Shown piece after piece: positions 51,113 to 64,000 of a DNA stretch of 64,000 nt. The stretch is from assembly GCA_009792885.1 (NCBI GenBank), contig WMCF01000029.1, positions 8,926,313-8,990,312 of the forward strand, written 5' to 3'. Source of the stretch: Eremophila alpestris peregrina (Eukaryota > Chordata > Aves > Passeriformes > Alaudidae). The position numbers and the translations under genes are program-made. Every line of letters starts with the position of its first letter. Position 1 is the stretch's first letter. Under the pieces are notes generated by a model, which worked only from the letters and a program-made list of their open reading frames with translations, searched no databases and was not told where the DNA came from.

Positions 51113-53064
51113 TATATATTCCTGTGGGTAACAATGTGGGCTGCTAAGAGAAGCTGATCCCGTAAAGAACTGAGGCAGCTTGAGCTAAAAGCTGGAGAGT
51201 TTGCTCATCCATTGGCAGTGGAAGTGCCCTGTACCCCTGCATTCCTCTCCTGCTAAAGCCTGGAAAGCACAGCACTTGGCTCTCTGGGGCTCTAATCCTT
51301 TAACAAAGATACCACATGAGGCCACCATGATTTATTCTTTCTGCTGACCTCCCTGGATCTGACACACTTCTTGTCACAGTGCAGATGTGCTGCACCTGGC
51401 TGATGGTGCTGGGCAGCCTTGTTCCCTAAATCCTGTGTGAGTTCTGACACCCTTGCCCACAGATGTTCTCTGGTCACACCAGGACCAAGGACCTGGGAGC
51501 AGTCAGGCAAGGAAGGAGGTGACAAGTGCTATTAAATATGCTTCATGTTCATTCTAAGGCATCTCCAAGTGGCCAGGATGAATTCATCCACACTGTGATT
51601 GTGTGCTGGATGAGAGATGGAAATACAAAGAGAGTCTGGGAGGTGTGTGGGGTGCCAGGTAAGGTTTGGCAGTTTCACAGATTCATTCCCTGAAATTTTT
51701 GTAGTTAAGTCCTTAACCTAATAGTGACCTAAATCTTGGTGGAGGGTTTTTCAGACAGGAGACAAAATTGGAAACCAGAGGAAACACAGGTTGTTTGTAG
51801 TTGAAAGTACAGTTCATAAAACTTGTACAATTTGATCAGTGTCTGCAATGCTGGATAAACCCCTAGTTCCTACTTAACATGTAGAATCCAAGGTCTATGC
51901 ATAATTTTTGCATATCAAGCAGCTCATGGTGCTTGAAGTTGCATATATGTGCAGCAAAAAGAATGGCTATCTGCCAAAGATTTTCTAAACTGCATGAGCA
52001 GGTTCACACAGAGAACATCAGCCTGCCTGACACCATCCAGAAAACCCCAGGAAGGGTGTTTGTAGCTCCAGAGTCTAGCTGTGTTGCCACAAATATTCAT
52101 CTGGTGTTTCTGTGTTCTTTCTCTCTTCCTCTTTGTTATTGAAATTGCAAAACAGACTTATACCCACTTCAGACAGTGGAACTCTGTCTGGAGATTTTTA
52201 GCAAGGTGTCTGCAAAAAGTGTACAAGTAAAACAGGATCTGTTACTCAGACTGAAATCCTAAGGAAGTTGTTCTTAAAAGGTGCAACTTTGTAATTCTTC
52301 AGAGCAACTCTCAAATACTGTAGATACAGCCACCTATGGACATCTGAAACAAATCCTAAATCTGCAGTCACAACAACTCCACCGGCCATTATCAGTGAAG
52401 AATTAGCTCCTTTAGCTGTGTTATTTAGAGGCAAAACACTGAAACCCAACCACAACAAAGATCTGGAGAGTGACTGTTTGACCTTTAACATCAATAAACT
52501 CCTGAGAGGCAATAAACAAGGAGCTCTATGAGGTTTTATTTAGTGCTGCTTCTCAGAAGATAACTCTATTTTGACTTATTTTCTAGGTTTTGCAGTATTC
52601 TTCTTCAGCTAACACCACTCTTGGCAGATAACCTAGCTTCAGTATTTAGAGAATTAGCTGGCATCAGAAAAATCTTGATAGTGTAGTTCAACAGGATGAA
52701 AGAGTTCACTGGCAGACATGACACAAAGTGCCCCAAGGACCAAATGTGCTGTGAGCAATGGTGGAAACACCAGTCTCTTGGAAAACAGTGCAGGAAGGGG
52801 TGAAAGCAAGGGAGTTATCTTTTTGAGAGTATTGAATCATGGAAGGAATGAGTAGGGAGCAAGAGGCAGATCAGAGGAGATTACAGACAGATGTGGCACA
52901 TGTGGGTTTAAGCTCTGCTGAAGGAGATATCTGCAGCCCTGGATTTCTAGGCAAATGACCAGTTCATCATTCACTGCTGTATTTCATTAGCAGGCAGGCA
53001 GAGCAGCTGGAGAACATGTGCCTGAGCAGTGCTTGTGGGCAACCACTGCAAAGCAAAGCAGTTT

Positions 53065-53076
53065 ACACACACACAC
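53065..53076. repeat. Short AC microsatellite
   Basis: Six AC units with no notable context. Confidence 0.75.
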
Positions 53077-56000
53077 TCCTCCAGACACAGAGAGCAGAGC
53101 CAAGAAACACACCCTCCTCCAGAAAGAGCAAGGAAACAAACACACACGGCACTGCTCAGAGATGGAGTGCCTCACTGCAGCACTGGCACTGAGCACTCTG
53201 GGACATGGATGGGAGCTTTCACAACACCTCATGTAAAACAGGAGACAGGGAGAGCACAGGAAAAAGAAACACAAACTCTCTCACAACGGGTCTAAGTTTT
53301 GATCTCAGGGTGATAATCTTAAGTGAGACTTCAAAAGTCAATGGTTGGAGTATAGTCTGAGCAAATAGGAAAACTGCAGGTCCTAAGGGATGAACTCTTT
53401 ACCCTGGTCTTCTGAGCAAATGACTACTGAATTAATCTTCATACAGATGGCAAATGAAGGGAGCCTTTTTGTCCCCACTAGGCAGGCAACTTCAGAGGAG
53501 AAAATTAACCTTTCTCTACAACAGCAAATAAGGTATTCAATCTGTTGTAAAGACTGTTCAATTAATTTAGAATGTTGCAGATTAGCCCAATACAGAGAAA
53601 TGCATGTCCAAATACAAGGAAGGCCATGCTTATTTCTGGGTAAGGGAGTATGGCTAAATACTGTAGTGATTAAAACTCAAGGAGAACCTAGAAAAAGGTC
53701 ATCTGTGCCAATATTTCTCCTGATGCTAACTTTGTTTTAGCAGCATTAAACTATTCCTAGAATGATAACTTTTCATTTCCTAGAAAAAGCAGGATTTGGG
53801 AATCTTACAACTCAGAAGTTAGTAAGGATTTTTATTTGGAATGGAATGCTGGACCAGTTTCCTGCCTTGACTGCAGAGGGCAGGCTCCAGTACAGGTAAG
53901 GGAAGGCTCTTGTTCCTACAGGTAACACAGGTAAAATACTTCACTGTGACACTCTGACACTTCTTCTGTAGTGCTCCAGGGAAAAAGGGCCAAAAATTAG
54001 GAGAACATAATCTTCCTAGGGGAGAGAAGTGATTAATCCCTAAATGAGAAACCTATTACAAGTAGATTGAGGAAGCTCCCCTACAGAACTGGAGGCTGAA
54101 AATAACTCTTTGGAAATACTGCAGTCCTCACCAACAGCACTTTTTCATGAAATGTCTGGAATTTATTTGGAAGTTTAATCTCAAGCAGAACCACAAGTGG
54201 ATTTGGTGAGCCACTATGAGACTCACTGATGGTGTCACACATAGTTTTTACAGGGCTGTTGCTCAGAAAATCTGAAATCTTAGTAACTGCTGATATCTCT
54301 TGTGTCTTTTCAGACAAGTCCTTTTAAAGCTGAAATTTATCTTACCCTTTGCTTCCCTTAATGCTGACAAGCAGTGGTTTCATTTACAGCAATACCCACA
54401 TCCACAGGCACATCAGTGAGCAGAAGGCCTTATTTAGAGCCTGAGCATCTCTGTGGGAGATGGATGGGACCTCTCTGCAGTGAGCAAATGAGTGTCAAAA
54501 GCAGACTTGGCACTAACCAGTTACTATGACTTACTAGAGCAAAAGAGGTGTTTAAATGCTGTAAGTGAGAAAATGCCAAAAAGGGAGGCAGAAAGAATGG
54601 CCTAAAATGGAGGGCTCATTTGAGAGACCCAGAAAGTTCAGTCCTGCTGTCCTGACAACACAAAATCCCTGCTAGTTCCTCCCATTGACCATGTGCTTTT
54701 TATACTTGCCTTTAAATGTCTATTTCTTAACTCCCTGAAAGATTTATATCTATTACATTGACACAGAATACAAATGAGGCATTTTAAGTGGCATTTTATG
54801 GTTATGCTGTAAAACAAATTGCCACATCTGTTTGAATTCCTGTTTGACCATACCCATCCTTCAATCTTCTTCAAATTGTCTCTGAGGTCCTTCTCTTCCT
54901 CAAGCCTTTTTTATACCAACCAGAAGCTCATGTCTATTTTTCAAATTTCTTCTGTTGGATATGGCCACAGCAGCTCTGCCACTTGCCATACATTCCAGTA
55001 AATTGAGATATTGTTCCTGTAACTTAACAGAGGAACAGCACAGACACAGTTTTTTCACATGATGTCAGATTAATCCATCATTTTTAAATAGCAGCAGGCA
55101 TAAAGTACAAAAGTACTCAAAATCCAGTGTATATAAAGTGCTTTCTTAGGATGTATCATTCATCACACACCTTTGCCATGGTATAACTGATGCTAATTTT
55201 GCCCTTGCACTTCAACAGCAGATCACTTCACATGCCTTGGTCTGTGCACATTGCTAAGATGTGTAGGCTGCTAAAAGTCTTCACCCCTCTCCATTCAAAA
55301 AAGACAAAAAATAGCCAAATGAGAAACTGTAAAAACATCAGCCTGTATTTGTGCTAAGATCACACAGTAGTTAGAAACGGCACTAGAAGGCCTGGCAAAC
55401 CTGTGAAACTAAACCTCAGACAGAATTACCAGTACACTGAGCAGGCACTGTCCAAGAACCAACTCCTCAGCAATTCCCACTTCCTCTGCTCTGACTTCTC
55501 CATCCTTCCCACTGCTGCCCTTCTGTTCCCTGTCCAAGCTCAGTTCTCATGCAAGTGGGTGGAAAGAAGAAGGTGTAAGCACCAGAGCAGCAGATGAGGA
55601 GCAGTTTTGTGTCTCCCTAGAGATATCTGTTCTCCAGGGAGCACTGCTGGTTGCAGCTGCCCACTCCCATGCCCAGTGCTCCCAGCATTAATGCACAGGC
55701 CCCACATCCATCAGCTGAGCATCAACACCAATCCCTCAGCAGCACTACTCAGGGCACCAGTGGGTGCCACATTGACCACCACCTCCTCCACAGCCTGTCT
55801 AGAGAACCTGTAAGGTCTAACATTTTGCTCTTCAGCACATAAATGTCACCAATTCCATCTGACTCCTCTTTGCATTTGGTCACAAACACCTTCCCCAGGC
55901 TGTGAACACAGCTAGAGAGATCACCCTGACTGAAAAATATGCCCATCTCATTATGTCCCAAAGAGGTAATTAAAAACTGCTAATAATATGAGTATTAATA

Positions 56001-59000
56001 ATTCTAAAGATCATCTACTTCAGTGACATTGATGCCATTTTCCTCATCAGAACTGTGAACCTGAACTTCTTTCACCACAGCATTAGCTTTCCATCAGATT
56101 GTGTCTGGGAAGCTCCTGGCACCCACACTCATTTCCTAGTGACTTTAGTCAACATAAGCAATAATATATAATAAACTGAAGTATGTGAGAAAAACCCAGC
56201 TGCCATTTAAAGTACATAAACACGACTGTAATACATGATCAGCCTCTCAAAAGGGTTAGGTTTTGGTTTCAGTAATCTAAAGAGTAGTTTTAACCAAGTA
56301 AAACAATTTGCCATGGTCACAGGTCCCGTTTTTGAGCAAGCCACTCACTACCAAAGATGAATTCCGTTCAAGCAGAAAGGAACCCCGAGGTGCTCACAGA
56401 TCCATGCACTGCTGTGTCCTCCCTCAGCTCCTGCAAGCACCTCTCAGCCTTTCAGTGCACTGTGCCGGTGCCATTTGTGTGAACATGAAGGACATCTAGT
56501 GGAGTCTCGCTTGCTCCCTGCAGAACGCTCCCTTTTAGCCTCTGCTCCCCGACTCCTTATCCTGCTGCTGAAAACCAGCCGTGCCTGTGTTCTCTGAGGA
56601 CAGGCAGCCAAGTGCAGGAGGTACCGATTTCTCTGCTGCTGTAGTCAGCAGGGATGTGCAGCTCCTCTGCAGGGCACGGCCCTTTGGCAGCCTCCTGACC
56701 TGTGCTGCCTCCTCTCCACTCACCCTCCCTGCACCCAGAAGCCCAGAACAGTCAATACCACACCTGCACAAGGTTCTCAGTGAGAATATTCTGTATTTAA
56801 CCTAGTCAGAAATACCAGGGATTACAGCCAGGTAGACTTGCACTCTCTGGGCTCATCTACACTGTAACACTTTAGGAGTGTAATTCACAGGCAAAACCAT
56901 CTTAATTTTATCCCAGTTCAACACCTTAGCACAGAGATTACAGAGGGCTTAAACTCCCACAAAAAACAACAGAAGGCTTTTGTAGCTAGGGAATCAAACT
57001 CGTGTATATGGCTAGGCACAATTAAGTCTGCTGTGGAAAAAAACCCAAAGGCTTATTCAGATTGCCTTGTAAAAGCTTAAACATAAATATTTAATTCAGA
57101 ATATTTTCTAAATTCACTTTCAAAACCCATCACTCACAGTGTTTCAAAGGCTGAGGCACAGAGGTGTTTTATCTCTAAAAGAACAAGTAAACAAATGCAA
57201 GTTTCTCCCTGTTCATTTAGCTGAATATGTCAAAGCAAGAAGTTGCTAAAAAATTAGGAAATATGTAAATAACACCCATTCCAATGAGTGGGTATTTCTC
57301 ATGATAGAGATATCAAGTGGAAAGGAGGAAGGGCATTCTGTGTGTTGTTTCTGCTGCAGTAGAAGCTGGGGTTTGTGCTGGAGTTAACATTCCCTTCCCA
57401 CAGGGCATCTCTGACTGCTGCAGTGGGTGCCCTTCAGGGACTGCTGGGACACACTTGCCCTGCAGAACCTGTGTTTCCCAAAGGCTTCCCCAGCCAGCCC
57501 CACCTTTCCCAGCCCCTCGACAGCAGCCAGGTCCATGCTCAATTTGGGAGCACTTTCATTGAGGCCAACCCCATGTTGAGCCAAGGTAGCTGAGCCCGGT
57601 GAAACCAGGCACAAACACATGAAGGAATCCCTCATCTCAGAACCCAGTGGTAACTGCAATGGGAATTATGATTCGTTTTCTGAATCCCTCTGTCCATCCA
57701 TGGAAGAGCTTTGGTCCCTCCTCTGCTGAGTGTCCACAGCCCCCTGCCCCACAGGGCGAGCACCTGCCATGTGCAGGGCTCTGCATGCTCAGCCTGGCAC
57801 CCAAGTGCTCCTCAAAGACTCACTCACATCATGCTGACAAGAGCCACAGTTTCCATTCTCAGCTACAAATATTTTTAGCTGCTCTCACAAACAGCATAAC
57901 TTGTCAATATGGCCCAGGAAGCGTTTGAAGATGAAAACACAATGGAATTTATGGTCAGAGACACACGATGAGGATGCCAAGGCTCTAATGCAAGGGGCAT
58001 CCTGTGCTGGAGCTGGGGGTGTGGATGTCTCCTGGCTCAGGCACTGGATAACATCAAGTCCAACACTTACATGTACTCACTTAGCCTCTCTAGAGGATAT
58101 TCCATTCATCTTGTGCATGAAATCAGCATATTTGTGATGTCTAGGAAAGACAGAAAGGGGATATCCAGAATTCACTACATCAGTGATGGAAACACTACCA
58201 GCAATGCACTAAATTTCTGAAAGTTTTGAAACAGACTTTCTAGGGGTTTTTTTATAACATGATAATTTTCCTTTTTCAGATACCAAGATCTATGTTCAAA
58301 TTTTCTCTCTTCCTCCCATGGGAGCAGGATTCAGTCCAATCAATTCCTCAGCAGAGCTGACCAATACAATTTTGGCTGTCCATCAGCTGTCCTACTTTCC
58401 TCCCTTTCAAATCTGAGGGAAAATCCACACTTGATTTTCTTAGTAAATGAAAAGTTCATCTCTCTCACCTGAATGCCCACACAAGTGTTGCAAATTATTC
58501 TAAGGTGGGATTAGAAACCTTCCATGAATTAATCATTGTGCACTGCATTGGTAGAAACCTTAAAATTTAATCTTGAGTAATGGCTCCAGGAGTTACCAAA
58601 GACTTCCCAGAATTCTCCCAGACTGAAATGTTTCCTCAGCTTCCACAGCATCTTGATGAGGTCTGTGGCCTTTTTGTCACTGCCCTTAGAGCTTAGCTTT
58701 GCCCACCAATCTGGAACAAGTTCTGCTGCTCAGAGCAAATGTCCCCAAGCAGCACAAGCAGGATGTCACATGGCAGTTTGTGAGGAGCCATTCTGCTGTT
58801 TGCAGCCCAGGGGAAGCAGACTGAAAGGATTTATGGTCATTGTTAAAATAATATTCAAGCAGATTTCCAGAAACACTGGAGGTGCAGTGACTTGCAGACT
58901 GAGAAATGCTCCTGGGAATTTGCACCACGGTGTCTAAATTTTCCAAGCAAGCAGCAAAGTCTGAGTTCTTTGATTTCTCATTGTTCAGGTGGAGATAGAG

Positions 59001-61600
59001 AAGCTGGAGTGAGGGGTTAAGGTGGATTCACATTTCTGAAAGTGGAACAGACCTGTCTCAGGCTCAGAACTGAGAATGTGAGAATGCCAAGGTCACTGGA
59101 GATTCTGGGAATGCACATGGATGTGGTGAACTGTGCTTCCAATGAGCAAACAGTCTTAGATATAAACACTGATCCAGAGAAACCATCAAATCCTCCATGA
59201 GCAGCAGGAGTAAAGTACACCAACACCATGAACCACTCCTGTACCCCCACATGCAGGAACTCTTTTGCCTTCTCAAGATGCCCTTTCCTCTGTGCTGTGC
59301 TTCCTCTAGACTTCACAGTTTTGCTACTTCTCAACTAGAGAACTCAACAGCAATAATAAAAGTCATGCAGAAGTCATTTAACAGCAAGGTACCATATCTT
59401 TGGATATGGAAATTATTGCCTGGTATTAATATTTATTGTTTACCAACTGTATAATAGGAAGGTTAAATGGTCTACTTGAGTTGTTTTGTGAGGATGCATT
59501 TACACTTACATGTTTAATAAAGCATTTTCCAATAGCTATCTGAATGATATATAACATTTTTAGATTAGCCCATGGGCCAGTCTGCAGAGCAGTGTATCCT
59601 GTGTTGTGCTGGAGTGTTTCAGTCACAGTTGTGCCATTCTCTCTCACACAGGCACTCTCTCTCTCCAGCTTCCCCACAGCAGAACTCGGTGGTCAGGATG
59701 CTCTGCAGGAGGAGTTACATTAGAACAGTGAGTGGTTTCAAATTCACACCTTTCCTTATATTAGAACATCTTTCCAGGGCCCAGATCTGTAACTCTGCTT
59801 CACAGACATTTTACAGACATGTCTCCACACACACTCAGACACACTGCTCTGAATTCATTGCAGTCCCAGAGCAGCTATGCTCTGGCCAGGGAAATTTAGG
59901 TTACTACATGTGAGAAAGAGTCCCATTGTTTATGCAAACCCAAGGATCACATCTGTGCTGACTGGCAGTTGGGCAGAGCCATCTGTCATTTTGGGGTATC
60001 CTAATGGGATCTGGCATCAGAAGATGAGGTTCTATAACCAGGTAAAGATCAAGGGACAAGAATGCCTCGAGGCCTCAATTACCCAGCACTTCACATTGTG
60101 GTGCCTTCAGAAATCTGTTCTGGGAGCCATGGTAAGTGCAATTCATTGATGTTTATGGCTCACATTTGCTGTTCCTGGAAGCAGAATAGCTTGTAAAATT
60201 AGCAGCTGTAGAAAAGGGGCAAAGCTGAGAAAAGGGAAAACAACCCACTTGAAACAGTGAAATTTTGATTTAATTTTCTGATACTTCTGACTTTGGCACA
60301 AACCCAATTGAACAACACCATTTTTAAAATGCCCTTTATTTCCAGGTGATCATTCTGTATTTACACCCTTTATAGGGTTTATTTTATACTCTGTGTACAG
60401 TCTGTGAACAGAACTCTAGAGACCCCTGCTTCTAAAACCTCTTATCTTTTTAAATCCTGAGTGCCCTCTACACTAGTAGACATTTTATGAGTTCAGAATT
60501 GGATATTTTGTGAAATCAAAGAAATAAACGTATCACCACTGAGAATACAAAATTCTGGTGGGTAAAGGTGGATAATTTCCCACCCATTATTCAACAATAA
60601 TCCAACGTGGATTATTCCAATTAGAAATGTGATTCTGTGGACAAAGCACTGCACTGACACAGACAGCTTTTTGTACAAATTAGAGCTACAAAGCATCTTC
60701 CCTACCCAGAGACAAGCAGACAAGTCCTCAGTAATATTAGTAATGTAGAATATGATTTGGAGATGGGACAATTTGTATAAACTTGTCTAGGTGTTCTGAA
60801 AAAAGCTCTTTTATGAAAGAATCCATATTTTTGAGTCTAGAGAAATAGAGATGCTATTAAAGTTTTAATGAAAAAACAATACCCAAACCCCTGCAATGAG
60901 ATGCCAAACCAAATATTCTTCCTGACAGGAGATATCCAGTCTTCAGGCCTAAAATGTTTCTAATATCTTCTGGTTTTGAATAATCTGGGAATCTGTTTGC
61001 CCCTACCAGTCTAATGAAGACAACATTAGTAATGCTGCCTTGAGTTTTTCTTTGAGAACTGTTGAGTTCCCAGTGGATTTAAAACCACTTGATTGCCATG
61101 TGCTGTGAGGACAGACTGCTTGGGTGTAATTCACAACTGAGAAACAAAGTCAGGACATTTGGGTATGTCCTCAGGATGCTCAAGATTATTGTTGCAGAGT
61201 GGCACTGTCACAAGAAGGATGAGATTTCTATATTATGTTAAACTAGCTCAGCCTTTTTGGCACATAACTGGAATTTCCTATGCATGTTTTTACTAAGAAA
61301 TAATTTTTAAGGTATTTTCTTACCAAATTTTCATGTAGTCAAAGGTCAAAAGTAGAAGAAAAGGTAATAAATTGGGGGAAAAAAAGGGAATAAAGACTCT
61401 GTTTTTAATACCTCCTGTATTAATAATAATAATTTCACTTGGCTATATTAAAGAAATGCATAATTGTGAGAGGAACTTCCCTCTTTTCAAGAGCACAGTG
61501 CAGGAAGTGCACATCAATGGATGCAAATTAAATTGTTTTATACAGCTGAACAACAGATCTCCCCAGCAGAAATCAGGGTCCTGGCTCTGTTAGAGAGCTC

Positions 61601-61612
61601 TGTGTGTGTGTG
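61601..61612. repeat. Short TG microsatellite
   Basis: Six TG units in a GC-richer segment. Confidence 0.75.
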
Positions 61613-62805
61613 GGACCTGCTGCCTCCCAGCGTGGTGTGAGCTGTGCCCTCCTGGGGCAGGGCAGAGCCAGCCCCTGCAGCAGCAGAAAGGAAAAGGATG
61701 TTCAGAGTGAGATGCTGGGAGAACCCCGAGCTCATCTGCAGGGAGAAAAGCAGGCTGTCAGCAAATACTGTTTTCTGCCTTTGAACCTGGAAGAGAATGG
61801 AGGGACTCGTGAATGTTGCAAAGAAAGAGCAGCATACACGTCCAGTGAAGCTTTTCTGCAGGATTTAAATACTCCTTTTCCAAACTTAAGAAAGCTGCAT
61901 TGTTCATGAAATTTAATGTCCTGACTTGGTCCATTTTCAGAAGGTAAATCCTAAAAAGCTCAGTGTGGCATTTTTAAACAACTGCCTCCACAAATCTCCA
62001 GAATTTTGTGTTTCTAACCTTGCTTTTAAGTGCTTGCATGACTAATGAAGTGTGACATCGCTGAGATTTGCCAGCATTCTTTTCTGTAACATAAGTTCTA
62101 GCTGACAAAAATATGGCTAAATTTAGATACCTGCAGCAAACAAGAACCTTCAAAACAAAAGCAGGCTTAAGGATTAAAAGTGGCTCTGACATGTTTGTGC
62201 TCAACACAGGCAGGTTCACATAACCCCTTGTCTGCTGCCCCCAGCGCAGAGTGGCTGGCTCAGAGAAGCAGTTTGCTGAGCAGTGCCTATAAAAGCATTA
62301 CTTAGTCTGAAATGCTGCTGTTCCAGCAGGTTGTGCCAGTGTGGCAGGTGGAGCCTGCTGGCTCTTTCAAATACAGAGTCTTATTTTTTTTTTCAAATAA
62401 GTCATTGAGTGGGGAAAAACAGACGGGAAAAGACCTCCTCTGTAGGTAACAAACTGGTGCTAGGAAATATCACTCCAACATCTCCAAACCCTAAATGCAT
62501 TCAGATATATTATTGCATTTTCCCAGTTTTCTATTGTCTTCTTTAAATGGGTCAAATCCAGCTGAATCCTTGCTTGATTATCCTTATCCATTTCCTCACA
62601 TATCCCTGAAAGATTCAAACCACAGTTCAGTATTGGTCAGTACAGGCAAAGTGAAGTCAACTTATCAGATGGCTTATCAGACAAATAGAAAAGATCTGTC
62701 ATGGGAGTTACCTAGTTAAACACAGGGAAAAAAATAAGAAAGATAAGTCTGAAATCCTGCAGCTGAGTTTCAAATGTCCAATTTCTCCTTTTATCTTCTG
62801 ATTTA

Positions 62806-62818
62806 TTTTTTTTTTTTT
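62806..62818. repeat. T13 homopolymer
   Basis: A pure run of 13 T in AT-rich sequence. Confidence 0.8.
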
Positions 62819-63105
62819 GCATTGTGCCAACTACCTTAGAAGTCACAAGAGAATGATACATGAACACCATTGCTTTCTAATACTTCTGCTGGTAGAATTA
62901 ACCACGTTATTCAAATGTCAATTTACTACAAAGATAAATTCTTTTGAATGAAAGCACCATTTCAAACTGAATTTTCAAGCCATTAACTTTACTAGGCTAG
63001 TCCAGCTGGCATATTGAATGTCCACTAGGTATTCTCATAACAAGGTCACTTTTTCTAGCTCAAACTTTGCATTATAGCACCCTAAAAAAACCAGCCAGCT
63101 CCTGC

Positions 63106-63117
63106 AAAAAAAAAAAA
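63106..63117. repeat. A12 homopolymer
   Basis: A pure run of 12 A following CTCCTGC. No retroelement was recognised beside it. Confidence 0.8.
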
Positions 63118-63636
63118 TGGAAGAAGCAGTCTAAATAAGCCTAAATAATGCTGTGGAAGAGCTGCCTTCTTTTTCTTCTTAGTAGAATTCAATCTTTATT
63201 TTCTGGGGGAAAAAAAGCCACCCAAAAGATGCTAGGACGTCTCTGAAGGAACAGTGAATGAAAACTTACATATTATGTTTCCTATTTATTTTCTTTGCAA
63301 CTGTGTTCTTAGTCCTGCAGAGAACACTTCCTGCTCTAAGTACATATTTTGAATTCACTGTCAGATTTAAAAACAAACAAATGAAATACCCAAACAGAAC
63401 AGTGCTTCCAGAAGCATTTGTAGCCTCTTGTCCTGGAAAAAGGCAGAGCTGCAGCTCTGTGGGAAATTCCTGGCAGGTCTGATGGCTTTGTGCTCTCTGT
63501 TCTCTCAATCCATGCACACTCCAACCACCTAAATAACTACACGAAAATCATCACTTTGGGGAAGTATTTTACTAACAAAACCACAACTTTCCTCATAATC
63601 TCATTTTTCTTCTGGCAGCTCTAGGACCTCTGACAC

Positions 63637-63920
63637 TATTTCTGTGTTTAATCAAGGCATCTCTGGAAGTTCCAGAAATCAGCAACACTTCAGGAAGGTT
63701 ATTTAAAAAAGGAAAAAAAAAAAAAAAGCAAGGTTAGGATTGCTCCCCAGCACCCCATCTTCTTCCTCCTGCAGGGCAGTCAGGCACACTCTGCCATCAG
63801 CAGTCCCTCTGCTGGGAAACAACCCTCACCTTGCTGCTGCATTTTTTTTTTTTAATAACCTTCCTGAAGTATTGCTGATTTCTGAAACTTCCAGAGATGT
63901 CTTGATTAAACACAGAAATA
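63637..63920. repeat. Large fold-back (inverted repeat), arms about 111-116 bp
   Basis: The left arm (63637-63752) is matched in reverse complement by the right arm (63810-63920), leaving a loop of about 57 bp. The outer 67 bp (63637-63703 with 63854-63920) match at 64 of 67 positions, all three differences being transitions. Next come an A-rich run (63706-63727) facing a T run (63842-63853) of different length. The inner 26 bp (63727-63752 with 63810-63835) match at 22 of 26. Because the A/T run is inside the arms, one inverted duplication explains the structure better than two facing retrocopies. A transcript from either strand would form a long double-stranded stem. The short open frames here are by-products. 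Confidence 0.88.
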
Positions 63921-64000
63921 TTGTTCTCTGTTGTTGCTGCTGCTGATTGTGACACCACAACACCACAATTGCACACTGCTGGTTCTTGTCTGTCACCCAC
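63921..64000. other. Right edge, nothing recognised
   Basis: Short sequence with a TTGTTGCTGCTGCTG-like patch and a CACCACAACACCACAA patch. No feature is supported. Confidence 0.4.

Larger units (their letters stand above)
51113..63636. other. Long non-coding stretch
   Basis: No gene is supported. Open frames (up to 116 codons) overlap and show no domain. Small features are AC and TG microsatellites (53.07 kb, 61.60 kb) and homopolymers near 62.81 and 63.11 kb. There is slight CpG enrichment at 56.30-56.72 kb (ten CpGs counted), too weak to call an island. A GC-richer section lies at 57.3-58.0 kb. The frame at 59877-60149 ends near a GTAAGT site at 60132 but has no convincing acceptor. Confidence 0.45.

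Noticed and set aside
53877..53895. 19-nt microexon between CTGCAG and GTAAGG
   Set aside because: Both sites look good, but the length is not a multiple of three, there is no neighbouring exon, and such pairs occur often in 64 kb.
59877..60149. 90-codon frame near a GTAAGT donor at 60132
   Set aside because: No convincing acceptor upstream, and the residues match no known family.
1..64000. CRISPR arrays, operons, ribosome-binding sites, bacterial terminators
   Set aside because: The sequence has vertebrate nuclear character throughout. No spaced direct-repeat array other than simple tandem repeats was found, so prokaryotic feature types do not apply.

Overview
This 64 kb window looks like vertebrate nuclear DNA, most likely from a bird. 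Two truncated CR1-type LINE 3' ends are present, together with a degenerate interstitial array of the vertebrate telomere motif. No mammalian-type SINEs were recognised, and dispersed repeats are sparse. The sequence is mostly AT-rich. No complete protein-coding gene can be supported. The longest open frame is 225 codons, has no recognisable domains and runs through a minisatellite. The other open frames are short, overlap on both strands and look like chance frames. The window therefore reads as intergenic or deep intronic DNA.

Layout. Positions 1-1.4 kb hold nothing recognised. A decayed LINE reverse-transcriptase tail lies at 1.42-1.84 kb. From 1.85 to 31.2 kb the DNA is AT-rich and non-coding, with a few microsatellites, a CR1 fragment (14.48-14.67 kb) and an orphan protein-like ORF (23.5 kb). 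A GC- and CpG-rich domain at 31.6-33.2 kb is the best promoter candidate. On the minus strand it contains a 37-codon ATG frame that ends exactly at a consensus splice donor, with a YY1/TISU-like motif over the ATG. A possible plus-strand exon lies just beside it at 31.27-31.38 kb.

From 33.2 to 64 kb the sequence is again AT-rich. It carries a 10-bp minisatellite (38.3 kb), a second CR1 fragment (44.57-44.73 kb) and a degenerate telomeric array with an inverted cap (47.73-48.08 kb). It also carries a 52-bp composite tandem repeat interrupted by an assembly gap (50.72-51.11 kb) and a large fold-back hairpin with arms of about 115 bp at the right edge (63.64-63.92 kb).

The most interesting observations are the fold-back hairpin, the telomeric array with its inverted purine/pyrimidine flanks, and the CpG-island first-exon candidate. 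None amounts to a proven new system. All calls come from reading the sequence; no alignment or database search was run.
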